A stretch of DNA of 64,000 nt, from NCBI GenBank assembly GCA_003971905.1, contig RSEE01000129.1, positions 100,556 to 164,555 on the forward strand, written 5' to 3'. This DNA comes from Moniliella sp. 'wahieum'. Lineage: Eukaryota; Basidiomycota; Moniliellomycetes; Moniliellales; Moniliellaceae. A program made the position numbers and the translations under genes. Below are positions 47,666 to 59,157 of the stretch, in pieces (the first letter of the stretch is position 1; each line of letters opens with the position of its first letter). The notes below the pieces were generated by a model, which was given only the letters and a program-made list of their open reading frames with translations, had not been told where the DNA came from and did no database searches.

Positions 47666-48445
47666 TCACTGGCTACAAGAGTAGCAAACTGGGATCGTGG
47701 GCGTTGACAATCCGCACATCCGGATTACGGCCAAGAAGAGCTCGGAGAGGCGATGCTGGTTGGAGCGAAGCAGCGCACGGTCGTGAGCAAATGCAGTTTC
47801 TTGAATGCGCAAAGACAGTGGAACCTTAGAGACGCGGTCAAGTGTGCCATGGTGGTAAAACGCGTCTCCGGCATGAAGAATCCAACAACCGTTGTCGCCA
47901 CGTACCGCGACTGCGGCGTGGCCACGACTGTGGCCAGCTAACGGGATCAACAGAATGTCCGGATCAACGTCGGATAACACTGTCACCCCTGAAAAGCCGT
48001 GCCACGCGCTTGATCCGGGCGGGTGAATAACAAACTGGGGCTTGTGGGACCACTGCTCAGAGGCGTAACGCATCCCCTCCCACCACGAAGGATGCTCAAA
48101 TGCACCCACAGCTTCGTCGGCCGTCACATGAACCTTGGCTTGTGGAAAGTCGGCGATTCCACCGGCGTGGTCGCCATCGAGATGAGTGAGCACAATGTGC
48201 CGCACATTTTGAGGATGGAGGCCAAGTTGCTCAATTTGTCGGTAGGCGCTCTCGGATTCTTTCACTGCAGGCTGGATCACAAAGCGGTAAGGCCCAAAAG
48301 CGCGGGCCGAGTTATTTGCGTCTTGGAGACCCAGCCCTGCATCGACGAGGACCAACCCATTTTGGGTTTCCAAGAGAAGGACATGAGAAACCAAGTGGGT
48401 GCCAAACAGCTTCATGCTGCCGCAATTGAGGTGATGGATCCGCAT
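47666..48445 (-). CDS. Metallo-beta-lactamase-fold hydrolase, bacterial type
   Basis: 259-residue open frame from ATG 48445, compact and single-exon. Begins MRIHHLNCGSMKLFG, then HVLLLETQNGLVLVDAGLGL; the metal site reads LTHLDGDHAGG (H-x-D-x-D-H, with Asp in place of the usual second His), followed by VHVTADEA, the third-ligand region LIPLAGHSRGHAAVAV and a WILHAGDAFYHHG strand with the bridging Asp. The family (AHL-lactonase/quorum-quenching-like MBL hydrolases) is common in bacteria; substrate unknown. As read the protein ends VCYSCSQ, but a one-base change near 47735 would give a tail with RIVNAHDP, holding the last expected metal His, and a stop at 47673. No intron. A transfer from bacteria is plausible but unproven. 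Confidence 0.85.
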   Translation of the reverse strand: MRIHHLNCGSMKLFGTHLVSHVLLLETQNGLVLVDAGLGLQDANNSARAFGPYRFVIQPAVKESESAYRQIEQLGLHPQNVRHIVLTHLDGDHAGGIADFPQAKVHVTADEAVGAFEHPSWWEGMRYASEQWSHKPQFVIHPPGSSAWHGFSGVTVLSDVDPDILLIPLAGHSRGHAAVAVRGDNGCWILHAGDAFYHHGTLDRVSKVPLSLRIQETAFAHDRALLRSNQHRLSELFLAVIRMCGLSTPTIPVCYSCSQ

Positions 48446-49331
48446 CTTCTAGCAGCTTTGAAAGAAGAGAATTGACGTGGGGGTTCTCTCGGGCGAGACC
48501 GACCAAGGCACACGGGGGGGTCAGGAACTTGGGTGGAGAGTACCACTGGTGCCTCCAGCAGGCAAACCGAGGGACCAAAAGGGAGATGGTGGGAGTTTAA
48601 TATGCAATCGAGCCAATAGTGAGACCAAAGAACACGGGACGCGAGCACCCCTCGACAGGTCAACTTCACCGGAGATAAGAGCTCACAGGAGCACCACACG
48701 CGCCTGCCTTCCGCATATGTGGTGGTACACACTTTCGTTTTCCCTCCTATCTTCCAAGCATGACCGTGTGACGCGGCGCCACGGGGCTAAGGCGGGCGGC
48801 CGAGCCTGGTGGCCGAAGCTTTGCTCCCACCCCAGCCCCTTTTTTCCCGATTCTTATTCCCCACAACGCCATCCGACACTCGCTTGCCATATCTCCCCTT
48901 CATCCATCATCGACCATCCTTCCTTCCCCCGCCTCACATAGTGTGAATACTATCCTCTCACGTTGTATATCGGTGCCCAGCTCTCCCCTTTGTTCCTTGT
49001 GTATGCCACCAAAAGATAGTATAGACGTCTTTCCCCGTGCAATCCCCCGGCGTCCAGTGGGGTGGCTTGCTTGCCCGGGTGGAGTGTGCGCACGGACACC
49101 CACGTCAAGCTTCAAGCGTTAAGCTTCAAGGCCCGTAGCGTCGATCGCATACGAGGTATGCACCTTTCTGTGTGTCTGTGGCCGACTCACACGGTACCCC
49201 GCGTGGGACTGGGAGGTTGTAGCGAGTGACGTCATGTCACGTGGGGCAGCCTTGACGCCACGGGGCCCTGCCTTTTGTACCCCCACACCCATCTGCTGCC
49301 TGGCAGGGCTGCGTCCCTCTTGGCACCACTG
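48446..49331. promoter_or_regulatory. Divergent spacer between MBL-fold and NAD kinase genes
   Basis: No gene seen. CAAGCTTCAAGCGTTAAGC with following TTCAAGG lies at 49107-49132, about 200 bases upstream of the NAD kinase start. Confidence 0.45.
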
Positions 49332-52262
49332 ATGCGGCCTCTTCCCTCTGCCGCCGCCGGGTGCTCAGTCGACCCCATCGGTTTGCATGCGCAGCCCGAC
49401 ATGCTCCCCGTCGCCCCCATCCCACACGCCATGCTTCCTCTTCCTCTTCCTCTTCCGTCGCCGCCGCCAAGCCCAAATCCCACCAGCTTGGGCCCTACCC
49501 AGCCCCTCATCCCGACGTGTTTGCGCATGCCGAGCAAGACGAGTACTACTCGGACGGAAGCTCCTATGTCCTGTCCAGCGGCGGCGAAGACGACGAGGAG
49601 GACCCAGATCAGAACCCGTCCCTTACTCGCCAGCTTGCCGAGACCGCGGTCGGTGTGCGCGAGATGAGCAAGCAGCTGGGCCGGGCCCGGGTCAAGAGCA
49701 AAATCGAGAGTGTCCTCATCATCACCAAGGCACGCGACAACCAACTCATCACTTACACCCGCCAACTCGCGCTTTGGCTCATGCTGAGCGAACGTTCCCG
49801 TGGGCGGGGACTGATCGTCTATGTAGACCAGCAATTGCAGCGATCCAAACGGTTTGACCCAGACGGCATCAAGCGCGACTACCCGCATCTGTTCCAGCCG
49901 ATTGCACATCGCGCCGAGCGCCGCTCTTCAGCCGGTACGCCCACCGACCCCGATCCCGTCCCTTATGCGGGCCAGCTGCGGTACTGGACGCCCGACTTGT
50001 GCACCGAACAACCCGAGCTTATCGATTTTGTTGTCACGCTGGGTGGGGATGGGACGGTCCTGTTTGCCTCGTGGCTGTTCCAGCGGATCGTACCTCCCGT
50101 CTTGCCATTCTCGTTGGGCTCGCTTGGTTTCTTGACCAATTTTGAGTTTGGCCAATTCAAAAAGGTGATGGAGTCCGTCCTGGACGATGGGATCCGGGTC
50201 AATATGCGGATGCGCTTCACGGCAACCGTTTATGTACGTTCCCCTTTGCCTGTTCTTCGTTGGCTTGGTTCTCCAAACCTAATGTTCCCCTTCAGTCAGT
50301 ACTGACCACAGAATGGGCACTTTTCAGCGTGTGGTGCGGGACAAGGAGAATGAAGCGGAGCGTCAATGTGCGATCAAGTGCGGCAAGACGGGTGCGATCT
50401 ACATGAAGGAAATGGCGCGCGGGGCATGGCAGACGATTGAGAACGACAAGCATGAGCATTGCACCTCCAACAAACGCACCAGTCCCGATTCGCAGCAAGG
50501 CGATGGCTGTCCGGCCATGGACAAGGAGGTCAAATGCTTTACCACCCGCCCTCATGAGACGTTTGAGGTGTTGAATGATTTGGTTGTTGACAGGGGCCCT
50601 AGTCCGTTTGTTACGCTGCTCGAGATTTTCGGCAATGAGCATCACATGACAACAGTGCAGGCGGATGGGATCTGCATTGCTACCCCAACAGGTTCCACTG
50701 CCTACTCGCTTGCGGCTGGTGGTTCGCTCGCCCACCCCGAGATCCCGGCCATCCTCATCACGCCCATTTGCCCGCACACGCTTCTTTCCGACCCATGCTC
50801 TTGCCCGACAGCATGAACGTTCGCATCGTGGTCCCGTACAACTCGCGGAGTACTGCCTGGGCCAGCTTTGATGGCCGTGGCCGGGTGGAGCTCAAGCCCG
50901 GCGATCATATCAAAGTCACAGCCTCCAGCTATCCGTTTCCCACTGTATGCCGCGAAAACCAATCGGTCGATTGGTTCCGTGCCATCTCCTCCACCCTCAA
51001 GTGGAACGAACGGCAAAGACAAAAATCGTTTGTTGTTCTCGAAGACGACGAAGAGGAAGACGAGTTGCAGGAAAAGGACATTCCGTCTCCGTCAGGACAA
51101 GAACGAGGCACGCTTCAGTCGCCGTCTTCCCCACCACAACTGGACGCGTCTTCCCAATCCCTTGTCCCCCTACAACATACCGTTCATAACAATAACCTTG
51201 TTGCCGATTCCGCATCGTCCGCCCCTTCAGGCCCCAATGTCCCTCGTGCTTCAGAACGGTCTTCACCTCCATCTCCACAACGCAGGGGAGCGAACCAATC
51301 ATCGGGTTTAAGCTCAAGGGGTGAAGCTTCGTATGATATTGAAGAGCGCACCCGTCCCGTCACCCCGTGCGAAAGCGTCCCTCCATCCGCTTCTTCCGCC
51401 CCAGTACCTTCAAGTGGGGAAATGAGACGGTCGCAATCGGGAAAACAGCGCAAGACTGAAGCGCTGCCTCGTTTGCCTCTTTCGCATTTGACTCGTACCC
51501 ACGCGCCTAAAGGGATGCGAATGAGCTCCTTGCGCTCACCCGCGCCCCGTTCTCGTTTGGCCTCCCGGTCTGTTCCGGGAAGTGGTGCCCATACACCGGT
51601 AAGCGCCTCGGGCAGTAATCTCCCCATGTCTCTATCCACCAGCCGCGCTCGCTCCCTTCCCCGTCCAACCTTGGCGCACAGCCGACCGCAACAGAGGACT
51701 TCCGTGATGAACTGCCGCCTGGAAAGGCGGAGTTACACCCCCATGCTGAGGACGAAATGGACCAGGACAGGGCCTCAGGTTTGCAGGGCAGCGACGCACC
51801 TGCTTCCTGGGCGAACGAGGGCGAGGAACGGAAGAGCGACAGTCCTCCGCTCTCGTACAGTCCTGACCGGTACGGAAGTCCCGGTCCACCCAAGCCGCCT
51901 ATCGCGGTCTCGCAACGCCACATGTTAACCGCTGGATTCCGTCAGCCGTCCCTTACCACGCCCCTTTCGCCCGAGAGGAGCCATCCCCGACGGCGCCAAA
52001 GTAGTGTTGCCGTCGAGTTGGCCGCGAGTGCCAACGCAGCGCGGCAAACTGCGGCGGACCGACGCGCCTCGATCGTGGCGGGCATCCTGGTGGATCATAT
52101 GATAGCCAGCTCACAACACCCCATCCTCCCCCCGACCCTGGTCGCGGTGGGCTCAGACGGAGCAAAACGGCTCTTGTGGTCTATGGTGATGACGACTCGG
52201 ATTCGGAAATTGAGGAGGAACCAAGAAGGGGACATGTTGCCTATTCCCGCCATGTCCTTTAG
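49332..52262 (+). CDS. NAD kinase with long disordered C-terminal extension
   Basis: Phosphorylates NAD to NADP. From ATG 49332 (MRPLPSAAA) one added G at 49358-49361 joins the frame to a Ser-rich N-terminus, then [20 protein letters not shown], the diphosphate loop [12 protein letters not shown] (near 50045), [22 protein letters not shown], and in exon 2 [44 protein letters not shown] and, after a frame change near 50780, [22 protein letters not shown]. One intron at 50234-50327 (94 bases, GTACGT...TTCAG). The catalytic domain ends near 51010; about 420 residues of Ser/Pro/Arg-rich sequence follow with an acidic patch ([14 protein letters not shown]) and an acidic end ([13 protein letters not shown]), stop at 52260. 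Such a long tail is not usual for the family. Confidence 0.9.
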
Positions 52263-52443
52263 TTTCCTTCCTCGGATCCATTCCTTCTTCCCAGTCCTCT
52301 AGTGTCCTTTACGACCCTCTGTAGGAACCAGTCGGATCAATAGGACTGAGCGACTTCAGAGCATAGTGGACGCGAACATATAGTCTGCAGTGGGGACTCC
52401 ATGGACCATGAATGGACTACATCTTCATCATAGCTTCGCACGG

Positions 52444-53836
52444 TCAAATGTCTCGCACTGCCGCCGCGCCCGCACTGCGGTACCACTTCACTTTGCCTTC
52501 GTCACCCGCGACGAGGAAGCGGCGGGAGATGGGCCCGGTGCCACTAGCTGCGCCGGCCAAGACGGCCGCCTCGGGTTCGAGAGCGGGTTCAGGGAGCCAT
52601 TGGATACACCAGAGCGGGGCATCTTCGAACGCAGTGCACACTACCGCCTTTGGTGACGCTGCTAGGTCCCACAACTTGGCTGTTCCATCCGCCGAAGCCG
52701 ATGCAACAACCCGTCCATCTTGGCGTGCAGAGAGGCAGGTGGCCATCTTGGTGTGGCCCTGCAACATGGCTACCGTATTGTCCGAGGCTTCCGTGCCACG
52801 TTCCAGCAACGCCAGTGCATCGTGCACTGTGATTGTCGTATCCTCCGCACCGATCAGAGGTGGTCCACTTGCACCGCAGTGGGCTGGGTCGCGCCCAACA
52901 AGCTCTGCGCCGAGGGAAGGAGGGACCAGGCGAGAGCGCGAACAGGGGAGGCGTGGTTACTAAATGATGCAACCAGTCCCCCGTCTTTCACGGCATACAC
53001 CACCACTTGGCCCGAATCGCTCCCGACAGCGAGCAAGTCACCGTCGGGAGAAAACGAGAGGGTCATCCCCCACCCATGTTTGCCCAGTGCCCCAAGGGCA
53101 CCCGAGGCTGCCGTAGAGGTACTGGGCAGCAGGCGCGGACGCAGCACCTGGCTCGCACGGAACCGCCGCACAGGTTCTAGCAGATCTGTTGCTTTTTTTC
53201 CCCGTGGTCCGGCGGCGTGAACAGCATCAAGGTAGGTCTGGCCAATGTGGTACAGGGCGCCGGTGGCGGTATTGCCCGTGGTGGCGACCAGGGGCTGGGT
53301 GGGATGCAGGGTGGCAACGTACGAGTCTAGCAGAGCATGCTGTTGCGTCAGTGCTGTCGTGCTCCACGCTGCACCAAAGGGTGCGGGGGTGGGGGGAGCA
53401 ACGTACCTATTGGAAAGTGCTTGCCTTCGCCTGGGAAGGCCAGGGGGGCGACCGAGGGCGCAAAGGCGACGCATTCAATCGCGGCTTCTTGCGCAAAGTC
53501 AGGCGGGGGCAATGGGTCGTCGGTGGACGCAGACTGGGGCTGGGGCACAGGCACACGACGTTGGCGCGCAAAAGTCGGCCATCGACCACAGCGCCACCGA
53601 CCCATCCATCGAAGAGGACAGCACCGCGCCCAGTCGTTCCGACACACACAGCGCGGTGACTGCGGCGCGATGGGGCTGTGGACGCGGCCCAATGAGGCGC
53701 CCGACACGGCGTCCCAAGCGCGCACGGAGCCATCAGCGGCGCCAGACCAGACGACGTCGCGCGTGGCGGCGAGGGCGTAGATGGGCGCCGAGTGGGCCTC
53801 GGGCGACGCAAAGTCGAGCAGAAACTGAAGCGACAT
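52444..53836 (-). CDS. SKI8: WD40 protein of the SKI8/WDR61 type
   Basis: About 440 residues. From ATG 53836: MSLQFLLDFASPEAHSAPIY, then WD units with VVWSGAADGSVRAWDA, VLSSSMDGSVALWS, LSFSPDGDLLAVGSDSGQVVVY, HASPVRALAW, HTKMATCLSARQDGRVV, SASADGTAKLWDLA and FLVAGDEGKVKWY. The opening AHSAPIYALA and the late SADGTAKLWDL order fit SKI8/WDR61, a scaffold of the SKI mRNA-decay complex and of Paf1-related complexes; a generic WD protein cannot be excluded. One intron at 53340-53406 (67 bases, GTACGT...AACAG). Frame breaks near 53680 and 52860. Ends 180 bases from the converging NAD kinase stop. Confidence 0.65.
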
Positions 53837-54296
53837 GGGCAGCGTCCCGGCGGTCGCTGGCAGCCTTCCCAGCGTCCCGACACCGCCCGCCCGACGGAGG
53901 GAGCACCAGCCCGCCGTTTGAAATTGGAGGTGGGCCATGGCCACCCGGGCGGAATGGCACAGGGCCGTTCCGCCTGCGCCACACTTAGACGCAGTGCTAC
54001 CCCAGGCTAGCAGCCAGCAGCCCTGGGCTCGGCCACCCCTTTCAACCGGTGGAGAGTTCTGCAGCCAGGTCATACAGACACTGTTGGTGCAGATGTAGTA
54101 TCCCCTCGCTGGTGGGCCATCATCGCTCGCCCACCTGGCCATCGGCTATCATTCTTGCTTTTCTCCCGGCCCTTCCGACCCTCTACGACCACAGTAACGC
54201 ATGTTGCGCTGCATGGCGTGCTTATTATCTTGATTCTTCGAATTGCTTCCCCCTCCCCCCAATGCGCATACTCTCTCGCAACCTCCACGCCAGTGG
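53837..54296. other. Spacer between SKI8-like and kinase genes
   Basis: No gene seen; ATGGGCAGCG-type GC-rich sequence next to the SKI8-like start and C/T-rich sequence near 54150-54270. Confidence 0.45.
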
Positions 54297-55986
54297 TTAT
54301 GTGCCTCGCATAGGCACTGCCTCGCCATCTTCGCCATCCTCAAACGCATTCTCATCCAGCTGCTGCTGACTTGGCGCCCGTGTCAGGCCTGCCACCACCC
54401 GATTGGCTGCCCGATCGGCTGCTCGGCCGCGACAAGCGTAGGAAACTGAAACGGCTCTTACTCTTGCTCCGCTTGACCCCCCGCCAGTGTCGCCCCCCGA
54501 CACGAGGTTGGCCAAGCCACTCAGCACACCGCTCGATGCTTTGGACGCAACACCGGAGCCAGCCTCCGAGTCACCCAGCTCATGTCCTTCCACCGTAGGA
54601 CGGGCCATGGCCATCGAAGGTCGTCCCGACCTAGGTTCCGATACCGAGGACGCCTACTGCCCGCTGGTGTCTGAGCTCGCGAGACGGACGTGGAAGGACC
54701 GGCGAGCTCGCGGCCACAGAAGCTGGCACAGGAGCGGCTTCTGCGGGTGTCTTACCTTCCGCTTCTACGGCAGCGGGAGCAGGTTCCTCCTCCTCGTCCG
54801 ACGTTTCGTCGTCGTCGTCAGATGACTCCAGCTCGTGGCGGTCGCGTCCTTGGCGTTGCACATGAACCAAACGGGTGGTGCGACCCGGTCTGGTCAGATG
54901 GGGCAGATGGTCCCGACCGTAATTTTGCCGCAGGCCAGCAATTAAGTTGGTCGAGTCGTCGTGCTCGTTGACAAGCCACGGATGCTCCAGGGCTTGCTTG
55001 GCCGTCAAGCGCTTGGTCCATCAATGGTGAGGCACAAACGGATAAAGTCGCGCGCGTCGAGACTGACTTTGCCCCAGTACTTTTCGTCAAAGCCGGCTGC
55101 ATGCTCGAGCTGATCTTGGCGCAGTGCTTTGGGTGTGATGCCCTTGAAAGGCGGATAGCCTGTAATCATCACATACGCCACCACCCCCACGCTCCAGAGG
55201 TCCACCTCGGCACCGTATTGGCTGTCGCCCAACACCTCGGGTGCAGCATAGGCAAACGACCCAGCCAGCGACGACATGAGTTCGCCCTTGGTGTTGAGGC
55301 CTGGGCCACCCCAAAGTCAACCAGCACAATTTGGGCGTCCTCGGCCTTGGAACGGTAGAGGATATTATCAGGCTTAATGTCACGGTGGACAATGTTGCGC
55401 TCATGCAGGTACTCAACCGCGCTCACCAGACACCGAATGTCCTGGACGACCTGGGCCTCGGTCAGCATCCCTGAATGGATCAGACGGTCAAGCATCGACC
55501 ACGGTGGCCTCCTCCATAACCATGTAGAACTGGGAGCAAACAAGGGGGTCAGCAGGGATGAGCACTGCGGCGCGGCAGGGAGGCGTGGATAGCACCGCAC
55601 CGCAAATGCAATGCCCGCAATCCAATGCAACGGGACCTACCTTGTCTTTGCTTTCAAAGTCATCATAGAGCTTGATGATGTTGGGTGATCGCACTGTTTG
55701 AGCACCTGTAACTCCTGTTCCACCAGATGGAGGTTGTCGCGCAGCAACCGTTTGGCGATAACCTTGATGGCCACCCCCATTGGAGGGTCATGTGCTTTCC
55801 AGTAGGCATGGCGGACAATACCAAACGTACCCTCGCCGAGGATGGGGCCCATGCGATACTGGCGACGCTTGTGGAACGACTCGGGCTGGCCGAGGAGCTG
55901 GGAGGTGCACCATTCCGACGGGGACGGTCAGGCAGCGGGGGTGGGGGCGGAGGCGACAAGGGGCAGGCGAGGGGGTGGGGGGGCAA
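54297..55986 (-). CDS. Calcium/calmodulin-dependent-type protein kinase
   Basis: Ser/Thr kinase of the CaMK group. Seen in order: MGPILGEGTFGIVRHAYWK (glycine loop), VAIKVIAKRLL, an E-rich helix ELQVLKQCDHPNIIKLYDDF, FYMVMEEA, LDRLIHSGMLTEAQVVQDI, VEYLHERNIVHRDIKPDNILY, VLVDFGVAQ, GSFAYAAPEVL, YGAEVDLWSVGVVAYVMITGYPPF and ALEHPWLVNEHDD. After the kinase core comes an acidic SSDDDDETSDEEEEPAPA stretch and a Ser/Gly-rich tail; no clear calmodulin helix is visible, so calcium control is unproven. Intron at 55530-55640 (111 bases, GTAGGT...CCCAG). Several frame breaks (near 55680, 55480, 55290, 55010, 54620). The first Met is uncertain because the N-terminal frame is Pro-rich and open; 55986 is approximate. 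Confidence 0.8.
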
Positions 55987-57140
55987 AAGAAGAAGGCGGG
56001 AAGGCGGCTCTGTCGAACGGGGCGGGACGCGTGAACAGCGGCCTGGGATTGAAGGCCTGCGGTACGTTGATAATCTGGTCGTTGATGCATGTTGGACGTT
56101 GAACGTTCAGTTGAACGTTGAAGATCGAGATCAGGACGCCGCAGCGGCCGAGGGAGTTCGATCGATCATCGACCAGCCGACCCCAGCAGGGGACAGCACG
56201 GGCGCAGCCAAGGTGACGCGTGACGTGACGGCCACTCAGTACACGGACTGAGTCACCCAGTTGCTCCGACACGCAGACAGGTTCGAGTATTGAGCGAGAC
56301 ACGCGGCCCATGCACACCCTCCCTCGGCCCGCCCTGCCCGAGCCCGTCGGGAGCTGCTGAGAGCCCAGGCTGAGCAGGGCCAGATGACCAAGACAACAGG
56401 CATCCGTGCGTTTCTGACTTGAATGATGACCATGAGGACATTGGAATGACGCAGGTCTCGCATCGACCGAGGCACATCTATGCTGTACCCGGACAGGCAG
56501 CTCTCCTCGTGGAGCATCGGGATGAATATGTAGTTGTGAGATGCTTCGTATGCAGCTTCAGCTATCTTCAGCGCACAAACTTGACTGACTCCGCCTATTC
56601 TTGACCGTGGCCATGCGTCCGACAGCCCACATGCGATGCATCATCAGCCGATGGTTTGTAAACAAAAAACCCGAGTTGATACTGCTTAGAGCATTCTCTT
56701 TGTTATCGGCTGGTGTGGGCGCAGCGATGCAAGCTTCTTACCCGCACGTGGAAGGACGTCCAACCAATCCGAGCTTCCCGGCCTGGACACGCCACAGGGA
56801 GAGGCGTCCGCCTGGGCGTCCATGATGCTGGTTAATGCATACGACAGCACCCATTGCAACGCTATATATACCCAGCACCAGCCTCTTCATGGCTGCATCA
56901 TGCATCATGCATCGTACACGATGATAGGCTGCTCTGGTGCCGCATGGGGTGCAAGGGCACGGGGCGATTGGTCCAAACCACGTGACCGCGAAATACACGG
57001 TTCCGCTCCTGCGGCCGTTCCGCTTCCGGCCTGCCGTCTTCGGGCGGCGGCAGCTTTGCGGGTGATGGGTTGTTGGTCGCCAGGCGCGTCGACGAGCCTG
57101 CGTCGGTCTGCCCTACCTACCGCCTCCCGCTTCGCTCGCC
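55987..57140. promoter_or_regulatory. Divergent spacer between kinase and SmB genes
   Basis: No gene seen. GTTGAACGTTCAGTTGAACG at about 56097-56117, GATCGATCATCGACC at 56160-56174, GCTATATATA at 56861-56870 (TATA-like, 270 bases before the SmB start) and CATCATGCATCATGCATCG at 56895-56913. Confidence 0.5.
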
Positions 57141-57853
57141 ATGCCGCCAACCAAGCCCAAGGGCGGCCGCATGATGGCCCTCATCAACTACCGTCTCAAG
57201 GTCACCCTCACCGACGGCCGCTCCCTCGTCGGCCAGCTCCTGCCTTTGACAGCCATGAACCTTGTTCTTGCCGAGACGGATGAATTCCGCACGCTCAAGC
57301 GTGCCGCCCGCAAGGCCGCTGCCGCTGCCAAGTCCTCCGCCGCCGCCGCGCTTGAGGACGACAAGGACTCTGACGACGACGACCAGGTCCATGTCCCTAT
57401 CCCGGAGCAGAAGCGTACGCTTGGTCTCATCATTCTCCGTGGCGAAGGCATCATCTCGCTTCAGGTCGTCGCGCCTCCGCCGGCCGACAAGCTTCCCGTC
57501 CCGCCTGCCATGGTGCCTGGCCCAGGCCAAGGGTTGCCAGCTGGCCGCGGAATGGGCATGCCCCCCATGCCTGCTGCTGTGCCTCCTGGTATGGCCGGTC
57601 GTCCCGTCCCCTATGGCCCGCCGCCGGGATGAGCCTCCTGCTGGCCGCCGCCTGGCATGCCCTTTGGTCCCCCCGGCATGGCTGGTCGACCCCCCACTGG
57701 CCCGCCACCGGGGTTCCTGCGCCCCCTGGATTCCCTCCGGCTGGCTCCGTCCTGGGTACGCCCCCCTCCCCCCCGTTCGTTATTCGTTACCTCCTCCCCC
57801 ACTGACGTTTGCGTTTGCGTTTGCGTTGCAGATTTGGCATGCCGCCGCAATAA
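57141..57853 (+). CDS. SMB1: Small nuclear ribonucleoprotein SmB/SmN
   Basis: Core spliceosomal Sm-ring protein. ATG 57141: MPPTKPKGGRMMALINYRLK, Sm1 motif KVTLTDGRSLVGQLLPLTAMNLVL, DEFRTLK, then Sm2 LGLIILRGEGIISLQV. Between Sm1 and Sm2 is an extended charged insert (Ala/Lys, then LEDDKDSDDDD), longer than the corresponding SmB loop in animals. The tail is Pro/Gly/Met-rich (GRGMGMPPMPAAVPPG, PFGPPGMAGRPPTGPPPG), as in SmB. An intron at 57756-57831 (76 bases, GTACGC...TGCAG) contains four GTTTGC-type repeats; the last exon gives FGMPPQ and stop at 57851. Two frame changes in the Pro-rich tail near 57630 and 57715. The Sm fold itself is undamaged. Confidence 0.9.
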
Positions 57854-58290
57854 GCTATCGGTGCACCCATGCCCCGACTGTCCCCCTTCGAATGTTATGA
57901 CCCTGTCGGCTCAACGCTCAACTCGGAGATAGGCATGCTGTTCTTGGCCTGCCTGGGTGGGCAAGGCACGTCGCTATAGTTACTAGTTACTAGTCAGTCG
58001 CCCGTTGGGCCTGTCATAGCCTTCGCGTTGCACTCGCCATGCGTGCCGACCGCGGCGGGAATTGCAAATCGAAGGAGGTCAAGCTTCGAGCCGCTCATGG
58101 AAAGGGGCGGCGGGTCCAAGCCATTTAATAATCCGGTTTACCGCTACCCCTTCTAACATTCAGTACTGAGACTCAGTACTCAGTGCTGGCCTGTCTCTCT
58201 TCCCCCTCCGCCCCCTCTTTCCTAAGCTTGAGCTTGAGCTTGAGCTTCCTCACCCGTGTCACCTTGTCACCTGCTACCCACGCGAGGACG
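57854..58290. other. Spacer upstream of ATG10-like gene
   Basis: No gene seen. A perfect GAGCTT repeat (AAGCTTGAGCTTGAGCTTG and on to 58233) starts at 58206, about 60 bases upstream of the start at 58291; GTCAAGCTTCGAG near 58080. Confidence 0.5.
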
Positions 58291-59014
58291 ATGCTGGCGG
58301 ATGAAGCCGAGTTTGCGGCCGCGTGCCAAGTGTACCTTAGCTCCTTGCGCGCCCCTGCCCGCGCCCCGCTCGGTCTGCATACCTACGCCCAAGGATGGCG
58401 ATGGAAACACGTCGAGCGGCCGTACCGAGCGCCGACGGGCTACCTCGTTCGCACGCTCGAGCTTCCTTGGCCCCAGGAGGACGACCAGGGAGCTCTCCCC
58501 CCTGATGAAGCCACTGCAGTGCAGGAAGGAGGATGAAGCTCGTTCGCACATACCAACGGGACGTGGGGTACAGGTCACTCACTCCATCGTCTTTTCTCCC
58601 CATGGCGCGTTCCAGTCCTCTACTTCACGCCTCGACTCACGGTACGTCCATTCTGTCGCGCCCAAGCTATCGCCTGCCGTGTCTTGCTGGTTCACTTCGT
58701 TGACTCTCCCCCCCCCCCCCCGCCTGCTGCCTAGATGGGGAGACCGAGCGACCACTGACGTTGGAGGAGATGCTTGCTTCCCCTGTCTTTGTTGCGCCAC
58801 CCACGTTGACGACCGAGCATGAGGCATAGCTTTGCCGCCCTCTCTCAAACGGACCATCCGTTACGGGGCTGCCCTGCTTTTACCTCCACCCGTGCCAGAC
58901 GGCGTGCGAATGGAAGAGTTGCTAGCACAGCTTCCGTCTGGGGCGGACACGAGCGCCTACCTACCTACGTTTTTGTCTCTGCATGCGGCTACGCTCCAGC
59001 TGCGCGCGGGCTAA
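58291..59014 (+). CDS. ATG10: ATG10-like E2 enzyme of autophagy
   Basis: E2-like enzyme that passes Atg12 to Atg5. ATG 58291 gives MLADEAEFAAACQVYLSSL, then GWRWKHVERPYRAPTGYLVRT, as in the ATG10 N-terminus. After a frame change near 58540: HSIVFSP and WRVPVLYFTPRLT, the family's core strand. Intron 58642-58734 (93 bases, GTACGT...CCTAG). Exon 2 encodes PLTLEEMLASPVFV, FAALSQTDHP, and then LPCFYLHPCQTA near 58870, whose HPC cysteine matches the catalytic site of Atg10/Atg3; the final part is MEELLAQLPSGAD...YLPTFLSLHAATLQL. Length near 220 residues fits ATG10, not the larger ATG3. Three frame changes in exon 2 are needed, so the call rests on motif order. Confidence 0.72.
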
Positions 59015-59157
59015 CTACGCAGGCTGTTCGTCATTCCGCAAACCAGTTTTTTTTGGGAGGCGGGGGGAGGAAAAGGGGAGGGGAGGGGGAGGGGAGTACG
59101 TGGGAAACGGGCACGATACAGTAAGACAGGAAGGAAGGCATGGGGGAGTGCAGTGAC

